The notes beneath the pieces were generated by a model. The model was not told the origin of the DNA, did not search any database, and saw nothing but the letters and a program-made list of their open reading frames with translations. Position numbers and translations under genes: made by a program. This document shows positions 40,450 to 49,885 of a stretch of 64,000 nucleotides of DNA, piece by piece. The DNA comes from Sphingomonas sp. (GTDB lineage: Bacteria > Pseudomonadota > Alphaproteobacteria > Sphingomonadales > Sphingomonadaceae), in NCBI GenBank assembly GCA_003248865.1, contig QFPK01000002.1:186001-250000 (forward strand), in the 5' to 3' direction. Every line of letters begins with the position of its first letter. Position 1 is the stretch's first letter.

Positions 40450-43400
40450 ATGGCAATCCGGCTTTCTTCTCTTGTCTGGGCGGGTCTTCGCCTCGGCACC
40501 TCCGCCTCTATTCTCGCCCTGGCGGCGACCTCTGCCTACGCGCAGGAAGTCACCGGCACGATCCGCGGTGACGTGCAGGATGAAAATGGCACCCCGCTCG
40601 CGGGTGCAACCGTGACTGTGACCCACGTGCCGTCGGGCACGCGCTCCGTGCAGACGACGGATTCGTCCGGCAGCTTCACGGCTCCGAACCTGCGCGTCGG
40701 CGGCCCGTTCGACATTGAAGTAACGGCCCCAGGCTTCGATTCCGCCAAGGCAACGGTTCCCTCCATTCAGGCTGGTGTGCCGCAGCGTCTGGCTGTGGCC
40801 CTGGTCAGCGAAGGCGCCACCATCGAAGTGACTGCGGCTCGTGCGGTGTCTTCCATCGCGATTGCTACCGGCCCTTCGACGACGCTGAATGCGCGTGAAA
40901 TCGCTGGCGTGTCGTCTGTGAACCGCGACATTCGCAACCTGGCGGCCCGCGATCCGCTCGTCAGCCTCGACCCGACCAACGGCGGCGCCATTTCCATTGC
41001 CGGCCAGAACAACCGCTTCAACCGCATCACCGTGGACGGCATCGGCTTCGGCGACCCGTTCGGCCTGGAATCGGGCGGTCTGGCTTCGTCGCGCGGCCCG
41101 GTGCCGCTGGATGCCATCGCCGAGTTCACCGTGGAAACGGCGCCGGTCGATATCCAGCAGGGCGGCTTCCAGGGTGGTGCCATCAACACCGTTCTGAAGT
41201 CGGGCGGCAACGATTTCAACTTCACCGGCTTCTACAGCTACACGTCCGATGAGCTCGCCGGCAGCCGTGTGCGTGGCCAGTATATTCCGCGCGACTTCGA
41301 ATCGAAGGTGTGGGGCATTCAGGCAACCGGCCCGATCATCAAGGACAAGCTGTTCTTCGCCGTGACCTATGAGCGCCTGCGTGACACCACGCCTTCGTTG
41401 GTCGGGCCGACCGGGGAGGGCTTTGCGAACCAGCTGCCCATCACGCGTGCGCAGATCGACCAAGTGTCGGCCATCGCCAACAGCGTGTACAATTACGACA
41501 CCATGGACGTGGCCCGGGCCGTGCCCGAAATGGACGACAAGCTGGTCACCAAGATCGACTGGAACGTCACAGACAAGCACCGTCTGGCGCTGACCTACAT
41601 CTACAACAAGGGCACCATTCTGGCCGGCACGACGGCCGCCAGCCAGGTAACGGCCACCAACCCGACGCTGTCGCTGCAATCCAACAATTATGAGCAGGGC
41701 TCGATCAACCATTATGGCGTCGCCCAGCTCAACAGCGAGTGGACCGACGGCTTCTCCACCCAGTTGCGGGCCAGCTACAACGACTATCGCCGGATGCAGG
41801 TGCCCTACAACGGGCGCGATCTGGGCCAGTTCCAGGTCTGCCTTGATCCCACCAGCGTGGGATCGCTGACGGGTTGTACTTCCAGGGTCGGCCGTATTCA
41901 GTTCGGTCCTGACGTGTCGCGTCAGGCCAACGAGCTCTATGTGCAGACGCTGGGCCTCGAGTTCCAGGGCCGCATCCAGGGCAACGGCCATGATGCGAAG
42001 CTGATCGTCGAGTACAAGGACCAGAACATCAACAACCTGTTCGCACAGCGGGTGTCTGGCCAATGGTACTTCGACTCCATCGCCGACCTGCAAGCGCAGC
42101 GGGCGGGCCAGCTGGTCTATGCAGCGCCGACCGGTGACGGAATCGACAGCGTCCGCGCCCTGTTTGACAATAACATGATCACCTTCGGCGTTCAGGACAC
42201 CTGGGACGTGACGCCTGACCTGACCGTGATCTATGGCGCCCGCTATGACCTCTACATGACGAGCGACCGTCCGGCGTTCAACCAGTCGTTCGTGGATCGC
42301 TATGGCTTCACCAACACCTCGACGCTGAGCGGTCGCGACATTCTGCAGCCGCGCTTTGCCGCAACCTGGAATGTCGATGATCGCCTTCGCCTGCGGACCA
42401 CGGCTGGCCTCTATGCCGGCGGCAACCCGAACGTCTGGATTTCGAACAATTATTCGAACCCCGGCCCGCTGCTCGCATCGACCACCATCAACCGCACCGA
42501 CACTGGCTTCACGGTTTCGGATATTCCCGGCCTGACCGCTGCGCAACAGACGGCGATCGGTGCCGAAGTGATGAACGGTGTTGTCGGTGGCACCGGTATC
42601 CCGTCGGCGCTGGATCAATTCCTGGCGACGGCCGGATCGTCGCTGTCAGCCTCCAACGTGCTGGATCCCAACTTCGAAATCCCCTCGCAATGGCGGATCA
42701 GCGGCAGCGTCGATTATCAAGCCAACCTGGGCCCGCTGGGCGACGGCTGGAACTTCGGCGCGAACGTGATGTGGTCGCGGGTGAAGAGCGCGCTGAACTG
42801 GACCGACCTGCGCGTCAGCCCGAACGGCACCCTGCCGGACGGTCGCCCGCGCTACCAGCAGCTTACGTCTGTTTCGACCACCACGACCAACTCGGACCTG
42901 ATGCTGACCAACACCAGCCGCGGCTACAGCTGGAACCTGGTCGGCAAGTTCGACAAGCGCTGGGACAATGGTTTCGACATCGGGGGCAGCTACAGCTGGC
43001 AGCGGGTGAAGGACGTGAACCCCGGCACGTCTTCGACGGCGTCTTCCAACTGGGAGAACACCGCGACGTCCGATCCGAACGGGTCTTCCTATGGCACTTC
43101 CAACTATCAGGTGGACAACGCCTATCGCCTGCGGGTGGGCTATGAGAACAGCTTCTTCGGCGATAACAACACCCGGTTCGACCTGTTCTTCAACAGCCGC
43201 GCCGGCCAGCGCTACAGTTACACCTTCGCCGACATCGGGACGACGCCCCGGTCGGTGGTGTTTGGAACACTTGGCAATGACGGCCGCAGCCTGATGTATG
43301 TGCCGGACGTCTCGTCGGCGACGGCGGATCCGATCGTGCAGTATGCGGCCGGGTTCGACTTTGCCGGCTTCCAGAAGTTCGTTCAGGATGGTGGCCTTTC

Positions 43401-43770
43401 CAAGTATCAGGGCTCGATCGTTCCCAAGAACACCGGCCGCAGCCCGCGCTGGAACAAGCTGGACCTGCGCATCAGCCAGGAAGTGCCGTTCTTCCTTGGC
43501 GGTAAGATCCAGCTGTTCGCGGATATGGAAAACTTCCTGAACATGCTGAACAGTGACTGGGGTTCGCTGCGCCAAGTGGCCTTCCCCTATCGTGCACAAG
43601 TCGTGAACGTGCAGTGCCTTAGCTCCGGCGGCACCGCAGTGACGAGCACGTCGACGCCTTGCGCCAAGTACCAGTACAGCAACTTCCAGACCCCGAACGA
43701 AACCATCTACACGAACTACTCGATCTGGCAGATCCGGGTCGGCGTGCGGCTGAGCTTCAACGGCCTCTGA
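40450..43770 (+). CDS. TonB-dependent receptor with carboxypeptidase-regulatory-like domain (Oar-type)
   Basis: A large 1,106-residue outer-membrane transporter. ATG at 40450 gives a signal peptide ending SAYA-QEV. Residues 36-115 are a carboxypeptidase-regulatory-like Ig domain (TGTIRGDVQDENGTPLAGATVTV). The plug follows with NAREIAGVSSVNRDIRNLAARDPL and FNRITVDGIGFGDPFGLESGG. The barrel ends in RVGVRLSFNGL; its Phe is not the final residue, as in some Oar proteins. Substrate is unknown; relatives take up large carbohydrates or peptides. It is monocistronic, between tRNA-Val and a strong terminator. Confidence 0.92.
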   Translation: MAIRLSSLVWAGLRLGTSASILALAATSAYAQEVTGTIRGDVQDENGTPLAGATVTVTHVPSGTRSVQTTDSSGSFTAPNLRVGGPFDIEVTAPGFDSAKATVPSIQAGVPQRLAVALVSEGATIEVTAARAVSSIAIATGPSTTLNAREIAGVSSVNRDIRNLAARDPLVSLDPTNGGAISIAGQNNRFNRITVDGIGFGDPFGLESGGLASSRGPVPLDAIAEFTVETAPVDIQQGGFQGGAINTVLKSGGNDFNFTGFYSYTSDELAGSRVRGQYIPRDFESKVWGIQATGPIIKDKLFFAVTYERLRDTTPSLVGPTGEGFANQLPITRAQIDQVSAIANSVYNYDTMDVARAVPEMDDKLVTKIDWNVTDKHRLALTYIYNKGTILAGTTAASQVTATNPTLSLQSNNYEQGSINHYGVAQLNSEWTDGFSTQLRASYNDYRRMQVPYNGRDLGQFQVCLDPTSVGSLTGCTSRVGRIQFGPDVSRQANELYVQTLGLEFQGRIQGNGHDAKLIVEYKDQNINNLFAQRVSGQWYFDSIADLQAQRAGQLVYAAPTGDGIDSVRALFDNNMITFGVQDTWDVTPDLTVIYGARYDLYMTSDRPAFNQSFVDRYGFTNTSTLSGRDILQPRFAATWNVDDRLRLRTTAGLYAGGNPNVWISNNYSNPGPLLASTTINRTDTGFTVSDIPGLTAAQQTAIGAEVMNGVVGGTGIPSALDQFLATAGSSLSASNVLDPNFEIPSQWRISGSVDYQANLGPLGDGWNFGANVMWSRVKSALNWTDLRVSPNGTLPDGRPRYQQLTSVSTTTTNSDLMLTNTSRGYSWNLVGKFDKRWDNGFDIGGSYSWQRVKDVNPGTSSTASSNWENTATSDPNGSSYGTSNYQVDNAYRLRVGYENSFFGDNNTRFDLFFNSRAGQRYSYTFADIGTTPRSVVFGTLGNDGRSLMYVPDVSSATADPIVQYAAGFDFAGFQKFVQDGGLSKYQGSIVPKNTGRSPRWNKLDLRISQEVPFFLGGKIQLFADMENFLNMLNSDWGSLRQVAFPYRAQVVNVQCLSSGGTAVTSTSTPCAKYQYSNFQTPNETIYTNYSIWQIRVGVRLSFNGL

Positions 43771-43789
43771 GGTTGAGTGATCGGGATTG

Positions 43790-43825
43790 GGGCGGCCTTC
43801 CGATGGAAGGCCGCCCTTTTCTTTT
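43790..43825 (+). terminator. Rho-independent terminator after the TonB receptor
   Basis: GGGCGGCCTTCC-GAT-GGAAGGCCGCCC is a perfect 12-pair stem followed by TTTTCTTTT, starting 20 bases after the receptor stop codon. Confidence 0.92.
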
Positions 43826-43875
43826 GGGTGGACTTTTCTTTTCTGGGCCCAGCCGCTAGCAGGCGGGCCACCCAT

Positions 43876-43960
43876 GCCCCTGTGGCGGAATTGGTAGACG
43901 CGTCCGACTCAAAATCGGATGCCGCAAGGCTTGCCGGTTCGAGTCCGGCCGGGGGTACCA
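43876..43960 (+). tRNA. tRNA-Leu, anticodon CAA
   Basis: A class II tRNA with a long variable arm (TGCCGCAAGGCT). The anticodon stem TCCGA/TCGGA encloses CTCAAAA with anticodon CAA, and the T arm is CCGGTTCGAGTCCGG. Acceptor GCCCCTG pairs with CGGGGGT, with G-T wobble at the first and sixth positions. CCA is encoded (43958-43960). It reads TTG codons. Confidence 0.95.
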
Positions 43961-43979
43961 TGGGTTCGGGCGCGTGCGC

Positions 43980-44426
43980 CTAAGATGTGGCGCGATCCAG
44001 TGCGCGTTGCAGCTCCACCAATGAGGGTGTGAGCCGAGCGATCAATCCGGCGGGCAGGTGATCCGCTGTCATCGCGATTTCGGGGCCGAGACGTTGCAGG
44101 CTGCTTTCCTGCACCTGTGTGCCGTGGGGCGTGAGGCTGATGCGCTTCATTCGGCGGTCTGCCGGGTCCGGGGCGATGGAGATGAGGCCTGCGCGCGCCA
44201 GCCGGGCGAGCGTTGTTGTCATGGTCTGCTTGGTGACGCCGAGCGATCGGGCGAGGCCGATCGGCGTCATGGCAGTGTGGGCGCGGCTGAGTTCCCCCAG
44301 CACGGCGAGCTGCGCCAGCGTGACAGAGGGCGGCAGGGTGCGTTCCACCATTGCGCGGCCGAACTGGTCGATCGCGGCGATCCGGGTGAGCAGGGCGTAG
44401 AGCGCCTGTTCGGATCCAGTCAGCAA
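43980..44426 (-). CDS. MarR family transcriptional regulator
   Basis: A winged-helix dimeric repressor of about 148 residues. The DNA-binding region is LAQLAVLGELSRAHTAMTPIGLARSLGVTKQTMTTTLARLARAGLI followed by the wing SIAPDPADRRMKRISLTPHG, with the conserved DxRxxR pattern. The likely start is TTG at 44426, because it has an excellent GGAGGAA ribosome site seven bases upstream and gives a normal family length; ATG at 44546 would add a Pro-rich tail that covers the AT-rich promoter region. It is divergent from the DUF2061 gene and may control it. Ligand unknown. Confidence 0.83.
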   Translation of the reverse strand: MLTGSEQALYALLTRIAAIDQFGRAMVERTLPPSVTLAQLAVLGELSRAHTAMTPIGLARSLGVTKQTMTTTLARLARAGLISIAPDPADRRMKRISLTPHGTQVQESSLQRLGPEIAMTADHLPAGLIARLTPSLVELQRALDRATS

Positions 44427-44606
44427 GGCAGTTCCTCCGGTTGTTGGGCCGGGATGTTGTGGGCCGGGAGGGATGGAGAGAACAAGTAGCCGGGGGCTGG
44501 GATTGATCCGGTTCGAACGCGATGCAGCCTTGATCGGAAATGACAATGATAATTAATTGCAAAAACTATTTGAAACCGGCCCCTTCACCGGCCTAGGTTA
44601 TCTCCC

Positions 44607-44834
44607 ATGAACCCGATGAGGCCAGCCACGCGTCGTCTCGCCAAGACTGCAAGCTATTGGCTGGTGCACATCAGCGTCGCCATGACGCTGGCCTATGTGC
44701 TGACCGGCAATCTGGCGGCGGCCATGGCGCTTGGCCTGCTGGAGCCGACCGTGCAGGCCTTTGTGTTCTACATCCACGACTGGCTTTGGGAGCGGAAGAA
44801 CCGCGCGCCCCTGCTGGAAGAAGGCGCCGCCTGA
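44607..44834 (+). CDS. DUF2061 family small membrane protein
   Basis: A 75-residue inner-membrane protein with two hydrophobic segments (about 17-35 and 38-53). It begins MNPMRPATRRLAKTASYWLVHIS and includes ALGLLEPTVQAFVFYIHDWLWER, the signature of DUF2061. In other bacteria this family is found near sulfate or cysteine metabolism genes, but no such neighbour exists here. The closest functional clue is the divergent MarR gene. Its stop codon is directly adjacent to that of the convergent DUF2939 gene. Confidence 0.86.
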   Translation: MNPMRPATRRLAKTASYWLVHISVAMTLAYVLTGNLAAAMALGLLEPTVQAFVFYIHDWLWERKNRAPLLEEGAA

Positions 44835-45413
44835 TCAGGCGGCCGGTACCGGCGCCGGGGCGAGGGGGTCGAGATCGACGCCGGAGAGGCGCCAGCTCCA
44901 GCCGTCGCGTTGGAACAGCAACTCGGGCGCGTTGGCACTGCCTTCGACCGTGACATGGAAGCGGTCCAGCCCCTCGCGTCGGATGCTGAGATCGGGCGTG
45001 GCCAGCAGCGAGAGGCTTTCGAGGGCGGGAGAGCCCGCGAGCGGGTTGCCCTGACCGAAGGAGGCGATCACCAGCCCCACCGCTTCGGGGGAGACGCTGC
45101 TGTCCACGAGCGGCTCGACGAAGCCGATCGCCATGGCGAGGCCCAGCGCCTTCAGGGAATTGCGCGGCGCGGCGTCTGCTTCGGCCGTGATGCGGGCGCG
45201 CAGTTCGGATTTCAGCGACTGGCGCAGCGCCGGATAGTCGACATGGTCGGAAAAGCCGCTGACGTCGCCCGACAAGGCCGCGCTCTGCATGGCATTGAGG
45301 GTGAGGCGCGGCGAGGCAGCATACCAGCTGCCGAAGGCCAGCACAGGCACTGCCGCAAGCGAGGCGACAGCAACAGAGGCGCGCCGGAGCGCGGGGCGGG
45401 GGGATATCGGCAT
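44835..45413 (-). CDS. DUF2939 family exported protein
   Basis: A 192-residue protein with an N-terminal hydrophobic anchor or signal (ASVAVASLAAVPVLAFGSWYAA). The DUF2939 core is ASPRLTLNAMQSAALSGDVSGFSDHVDYPALRQSLKSELRARI, followed by a Gly/Ala-rich helix pair. ATG at 45413 is preferred over TTG at 45449, which would add residues before the signal. No function is known. It is 76 bases after the osmC gene on the same strand. Confidence 0.78.
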   Translation of the reverse strand: MPISPRPALRRASVAVASLAAVPVLAFGSWYAASPRLTLNAMQSAALSGDVSGFSDHVDYPALRQSLKSELRARITAEADAAPRNSLKALGLAMAIGFVEPLVDSSVSPEAVGLVIASFGQGNPLAGSPALESLSLLATPDLSIRREGLDRFHVTVEGSANAPELLFQRDGWSWRLSGVDLDPLAPAPVPAA

Positions 45414-45489
45414 GAAGGGGGTCGGTCCTGACGGATGTCTATACTGCAAGCGCCATTAGGGCGCTGCGGCCGAACCCCGGGTGAATGCC

Positions 45490-45912
45490 TTATTCAGCTG
45501 CCGTCAGGATAAGCGGCGTGCCTTCCAGCGTGCGCTGCACCGGGCATTTGGCGGCGATCTCGATCAGCTTGGCGCGCTGTTCGGGCGTCAGCCTGTCGCC
45601 GGTGAGGCGGATCGACTTGGTGAAGACGTCCTGCTTCGGGCCGGCGGCGTGCGGTCCGCCCTTCTGGTGGGTGAGAGTGACCTCCACCCGTTCCAGCGGC
45701 CAGTCCTGCTGCTTGGCATACCAGCGCACCGTCATGCCGGTGCATTCGCCGAGCGCAGCTGCGAGCAGATCATAGGGCGCGGGGCCGAGGTTGGCGCCGC
45801 CCATGTCGACGGGCTCGTCGCCCGTGAGGGCGTGGCCGGAGACGCTGATGTCCATGGCGAAAACGCTCTGGCCGTTTTCCGCCAGCGTCGCGATGGTCGG
45901 CGTGTCGCTCAT
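45490..45912 (-). CDS. OsmC family peroxiredoxin-like protein
   Basis: A 140-residue OsmC/Ohr-type hydroperoxide reductase. The two catalytic cysteines are visible in GECTGMTVRWYAKQQ (near residue 57) and AAKCPVQRTLEG (near residue 123), with the Glu/Gln-rich helix between. It resembles the YhfA/OsmC branch rather than Ohr. ATG at 45912 overlaps the symporter stop by four bases, so it is translationally coupled to the amino-acid transporter and hydrolase genes upstream. Confidence 0.9.
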   Translation of the reverse strand: MSDTPTIATLAENGQSVFAMDISVSGHALTGDEPVDMGGANLGPAPYDLLAAALGECTGMTVRWYAKQQDWPLERVEVTLTHQKGGPHAAGPKQDVFTKSIRLTGDRLTPEQRAKLIEIAAKCPVQRTLEGTPLILTAAE

Positions 45913-47306
45913 TTGGTTCCCTTCCGCCAGGCCAGATAGCTCTGCATTTCCGCGCGCAGCGGCTTTGCCAGCAGATACAGGCCGATGATGTTGGGCACGG
46001 CCATCAGGAAATAGACCGAATCCACGAAGTCCACGATCTTGCCCATTTCCAGGATCACGCCCAGCGGCAAGATACAGCAGAACAGGATCTTGATCGCCAG
46101 TTCGCGGCGGCGGCCGTGGCCGACCAGATACTGGAAGGCCTCTGCCGCGTAGAAGCCGTTGGCGATCACGGTGGCATAGGCGAACAGGAACACCGCGACC
46201 GCGAGCAGGGCGGGGAACCAGGGCGTGATGGTGGCAAACGCCGCCGTCGCGATGGCCACCCCTTCAAGCCCGCCGTTGGTGGCCGGGTTCCATGTGCCCG
46301 CCACCACGAAGGCGATGCCGGTGATGGTGCACATCACCACCGTATCCATGAAGGGCTCGATCAGCGCCACCAGCCCTTCGGAGGCCGGGTGGCGGGTTTT
46401 CGCCTGTGCGTGCGCGGCGACTGCGGTGCCGAGCCCGGCCTCGCAGCTGTAGATCGCGCGGCGCATGCCGGTGACGAAGGCGCCCAGGATGCCGCCGAAC
46501 AGGCTGTTCGTGTTGAAGGCTTCGGAGACGAAGAGGCCGATGGCGCCCGGCACCCGATCGAAGCCCGCCACGATGATGGCGAGGCAGCCGCCCATGAAGA
46601 TCACGCTCATCGCAGGGACGAGGATGGAGGTGGCCGACGCGATCCAGCGGATGGAGCCCAGCAGCACCAGCGCCACCAGCACCGCGAACACGATGCCGAA
46701 CACCAGCCGGTTGTCGAAGCCCAGCTGCTCGGCCACCGGCGGATAGGCCTGATTCACCTGAAACAGCGACAGCGAGCCGCCGATCATGAGGAAGGCATAG
46801 AACAGCCCCAGCCCGCGCCCCAGCTTCGGCATGCCGATGGAGGCGAGCCCGCGCTCCAGCGTGACCCAGGCGCCGCCGCGGATGCGGCCGCCCGCCATTT
46901 CCTCCCGGAACATCAGGCCCAGCGTGACCTCTGCGCACTTCAGCCCCATGGCGAAGATGCCGATCACGAACATCCAGAAGATGGCGCCCGGCCCGCCCAC
47001 CGTGAGCGCCACGCCGATGCCCGCGATATTGCCCAGCCCGATGGTGCCCGAGAGCGCGGTGGCGAGGGCGGCGAACTGGCTGACCTCTCCGGGGGCTGAC
47101 GGGTCCCAGTATTTGCCGCGCAGGATGCGCCAGCTTTCCGAAAAGCCCCGGATCTGCGGGACGCCGAGCCAGAAGGTCATGAAGACCATCGCGATGGCCA
47201 GCCACAGCACGATCAGCTGGATATCCACCCCGCCGATGGAGATGGTGTAGAAGACGAAGGACGACAGCCGGTCGATCCCGGCCTCGATGCTGGTGACGAA
47301 GCTCAT
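45909..47306 (-). CDS. Sodium:alanine/glycine symporter family protein (AGCS)
   Basis: A 465-residue inner-membrane transporter of the alanine or glycine:cation symporter family, with about 11 hydrophobic segments. Diagnostic segments are FAALATALSGTIGLGNIAGIGVALTVGGPGAIFWMF, GLKCAEVTLGLMFRE, LGAFVTGMRRAIYSCEAGLGTAVAAHAQ and VVMCTITGIAFVV. Substrate is D- or L-alanine or glycine in known members, with Na+ or H+ as driver. It is coupled by 4-base overlaps to the alpha/beta hydrolase upstream and OsmC downstream, a grouping without an obvious pathway. Confidence 0.92.
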   Translation of the reverse strand: MSFVTSIEAGIDRLSSFVFYTISIGGVDIQLIVLWLAIAMVFMTFWLGVPQIRGFSESWRILRGKYWDPSAPGEVSQFAALATALSGTIGLGNIAGIGVALTVGGPGAIFWMFVIGIFAMGLKCAEVTLGLMFREEMAGGRIRGGAWVTLERGLASIGMPKLGRGLGLFYAFLMIGGSLSLFQVNQAYPPVAEQLGFDNRLVFGIVFAVLVALVLLGSIRWIASATSILVPAMSVIFMGGCLAIIVAGFDRVPGAIGLFVSEAFNTNSLFGGILGAFVTGMRRAIYSCEAGLGTAVAAHAQAKTRHPASEGLVALIEPFMDTVVMCTITGIAFVVAGTWNPATNGGLEGVAIATAAFATITPWFPALLAVAVFLFAYATVIANGFYAAEAFQYLVGHGRRRELAIKILFCCILPLGVILEMGKIVDFVDSVYFLMAVPNIIGLYLLAKPLRAEMQSYLAWRKGTK

Positions 47307-48790
47307 TGTGCTCCCGGAGTGGAGGGTTGGGCCGACGCTTGCGGCTGTTGCACAGGGCTTGGATCCATCCGCCCCAGCATCCAGGGCATGAAGGGATTGG
47401 AGCTGACCCGGGCGAGCGCCGCCTGAGAAATCTCCAGCACGCCGTTTTCGCCGCGCGCCGCCAGTGCGCCCAGCGCCACGCCCTGCCTGTCATCCGGCGA
47501 GGGGTCTGCGCCGTAGAGCCCGTCCGACAGCGGGAAGGGCAGGGCGACATGGCCCAGCGAGAAGAAATCCCGGCGGTAGGCGATGCCCAGCGGCGATTCG
47601 ACCGGTGTGATCGCATCGGGCCCGTAGCTGCGCACCACGGTCTGCGGATCGCCGACGGCGACGTTGGTGACGAGGCTGAGCGTGTAGCGATGCGGCCCTT
47701 GCGGACGCAGCCTGTTCAGCGCGGTCTGCGCGCTGTTGCGCACCATCGGGCCGACATAGGCGGCGCGGTTGATATCGAACAGCACCAGTTCCGAGCCGTT
47801 GGCGGGCAGGTGGCTGTAGAGCCCCTCCACCACGGCCTCGGCGCTGACGGTGGAATCGACGACCGACTGGAAGGTGAGGACGGGGGGCAGGCTGTTAATG
47901 CGGCCGCTGGCGCGGGCAGCCTCGATCTTGTCGGCCAGGATCACCGTCATCCGGTGCGATTCCGCCCCGGCGCGCACGGGGAAGCTGTTGTATTTGAACG
48001 GGTTATATTCGGGCTCGATGCCCAGCCAGGCCGCCTTTACAAAGGCGGGGAAGACGGCGGGCATGGCGGCGAGGCCGGCAAAGCGCGCGAAGCGGGTGAG
48101 GCCGATCATCGGCGAGATCAGCACCACCTTCTGCGGCGCGGCGAGCTTCTTGTCCTCCGTCGCGTCCAGCGCATACATCATCGCCAGCGCTGCGCCGTTG
48201 GAATAGCCCACGATGTGGAGCGGCTTGCCCGGCGCCAGCCGTGTGGCTTCGCGCACGGCGAGACGGGTGGCCGCCTGCCATTGTTCGGCGCTGGCCTTGG
48301 TGAGCCCTGCCGGCACGGTGCCGTGGCCGGGGTTGCGGATGGCGACGACGGCCCAGCCGCGCGCTTCATACAGTTTCGCGACATGTCGCAGGCTGTAGGG
48401 GCCGTCGGTGAGTCCGTGCAGCAGCACTACCGCGCCTGCGGGCTCCCCTTGGGGCTGGAAGGTGAAGCTTCGGTTCCAGTCCGTGCGGAGGTTGGCCGGG
48501 TTCATCGGCGCCTCTGCCCAGTATCGGTTCTGCGCCACGCGCTGGTCGGCGGGGAGCCTGGCCACCACTTCGGTCTCGACCACCTTGAAGCTGGCCTCTT
48601 CCGACTTCAGCCAGGCGGGCCAGTCCATCGCGTCGATCTCGTCCGCGTCGGGTTCGGGGGGCACCACGAGATGCCAGGGTTGCAGATCGGGCCCGCGCAG
48701 CGATTGCACCGCCCGCACCAGGAACACCGCCGCCAGCAGCAGCAGTGCACCGACCAGAAGATATTTGATGGCGCCCAGAACAATCGACAT
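47303..48790 (-). CDS. Membrane-anchored alpha/beta hydrolase (carboxylesterase-like)
   Basis: A 495-residue protein with one N-terminal membrane segment (residues 8-28) and a large extracytoplasmic or membrane-associated hydrolase domain. The alpha/beta core has VVLLHGLTDGPYSL with the oxyanion HG, VVAIRNPGHGTVP, the nucleophile elbow HIVGYSNGAALAM (Ser) and a C-terminal LVTNVAVG region. The ligand-binding lid is unusually long. It is the first gene of an operon with the AGCS symporter and OsmC, with an ATGA overlap to the symporter. Substrate unknown. Confidence 0.82.
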   Translation of the reverse strand: MSIVLGAIKYLLVGALLLLAAVFLVRAVQSLRGPDLQPWHLVVPPEPDADEIDAMDWPAWLKSEEASFKVVETEVVARLPADQRVAQNRYWAEAPMNPANLRTDWNRSFTFQPQGEPAGAVVLLHGLTDGPYSLRHVAKLYEARGWAVVAIRNPGHGTVPAGLTKASAEQWQAATRLAVREATRLAPGKPLHIVGYSNGAALAMMYALDATEDKKLAAPQKVVLISPMIGLTRFARFAGLAAMPAVFPAFVKAAWLGIEPEYNPFKYNSFPVRAGAESHRMTVILADKIEAARASGRINSLPPVLTFQSVVDSTVSAEAVVEGLYSHLPANGSELVLFDINRAAYVGPMVRNSAQTALNRLRPQGPHRYTLSLVTNVAVGDPQTVVRSYGPDAITPVESPLGIAYRRDFFSLGHVALPFPLSDGLYGADPSPDDRQGVALGALAARGENGVLEISQAALARVSSNPFMPWMLGRMDPSPVQQPQASAQPSTPGAQ

Positions 48791-48880
48791 TCCCCATGCC
48801 TAGCCGACGGGGGGCGGGGCGCAAGCGGCTTTTGCGGGGTGAGACTGGAGGTCGCGTGCGGCCGACCCTATTTGAGGCGG

Positions 48881-49885
48881 ATGGCCCCGGATGTGCTGAG
48901 CTGGCTGCAACCCCGCCCCGAGGGCATTTACCTGCCCACGGCCGACGCCTGGATCGATCCGTCCCGGCCGGTGGCGCGCGCCATTATCACCCATGGCCAC
49001 AGCGATCATGCGCGCGGCGGCCATGGCGATGTGTGGGCGACCGGGCCGACGCTGGCCATCATGGTGGAACGCTATGGCCCGCAGCCGGGCGGGCATGCGC
49101 TGGCCCATGGCGAGAGGATGGAGCTGGGCGGCGTTGGGATCAGCCTCCACCCGGCCGGGCATGTGCTGGGATCGGCGCAGGTGCGGATGGAGAAGGATTG
49201 GGCGGTGGTGGTGGTTTCCGGCGACTACAAGCGCCGTGCCGATCCGACCTGTGCGCCGTTCGAGCCGGTGCCGTGCGACATCTTCGTGACCGAGGCGACC
49301 TTTGCGCTGCCGGTGTTCCGCCATCCGCCCGCCGGGGCCGAGATCGCGCGGGCGCTGGCCGTGCTGGCGGCGAGCCCTGAGCGCTGCCTGCTGATCGGGG
49401 CCTATGCGCTGGGGAAGGCGCAGCGGGTGGTGGCGCTGCTGCGCGCGGCGGGGCACCGGGAGCCCATCTATCTGCATGGGGCGATGGCGCGGCTGATGGC
49501 GCTGTATCAGGCGCAGGGCGTGGAACTGGGCGAGTTGCGGCCGGCGGCGGATGCGGCAGCGGGCGAGTTGCAGGGGCGCATCGTGATCGCGCCGCCCTCT
49601 GCGTTGAACGACCGCTGGAGCCGGCGGCTGCCCGACCCGATCACTGCGATGGCGTCCGGCTGGATGCGGGTGCGCGCCCGGGCCCGGCAGCGCGGCGTGG
49701 AGCTGCCGCTGGTGATTTCCGACCACGCCGATTGGGACGAGTTGACGGCCACGGTGCAGGAGCTGCGGCCGAAGGAGCTGTGGATCACCCACGGCCGCGA
49801 CGACGCGCTGCTGCGCTGGTGCGAGCTGCACCAGATCCGCGCGAAGGCGCTGCATCTGGTGGGGCGCGAGGATGAGGATGACTAG
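48881..49885 (+). CDS. Ligase-associated DNA exonuclease, metallo-beta-lactamase fold
   Basis: A 334-residue nuclease of the MBL/beta-CASP superfamily. The metal site is visible as ITHGHSDHARGGH, and HPAGHVLGSAQVRME with the downstream His, followed by FPGDYKRR-like SGDYKRRADPT and WITHGRDD at the C terminus. In Alphaproteobacteria and others it is always next to an ATP-dependent DNA ligase, as here, in a repair cluster that often also includes an Lhr-like helicase and a PdeM phosphoesterase. ATG at 48881 follows TTGAGGCGG. It overlaps the ligase start by 14 bases. Confidence 0.93.
   Translation: MAPDVLSWLQPRPEGIYLPTADAWIDPSRPVARAIITHGHSDHARGGHGDVWATGPTLAIMVERYGPQPGGHALAHGERMELGGVGISLHPAGHVLGSAQVRMEKDWAVVVVSGDYKRRADPTCAPFEPVPCDIFVTEATFALPVFRHPPAGAEIARALAVLAASPERCLLIGAYALGKAQRVVALLRAAGHREPIYLHGAMARLMALYQAQGVELGELRPAADAAAGELQGRIVIAPPSALNDRWSRRLPDPITAMASGWMRVRARARQRGVELPLVISDHADWDELTATVQELRPKELWITHGRDDALLRWCELHQIRAKALHLVGREDEDD

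Noticed and set aside
40423..42618. A 731-codon open frame on the minus strand
   Set aside because: It is antisense to the TonB-dependent receptor and has no recognisable domains.
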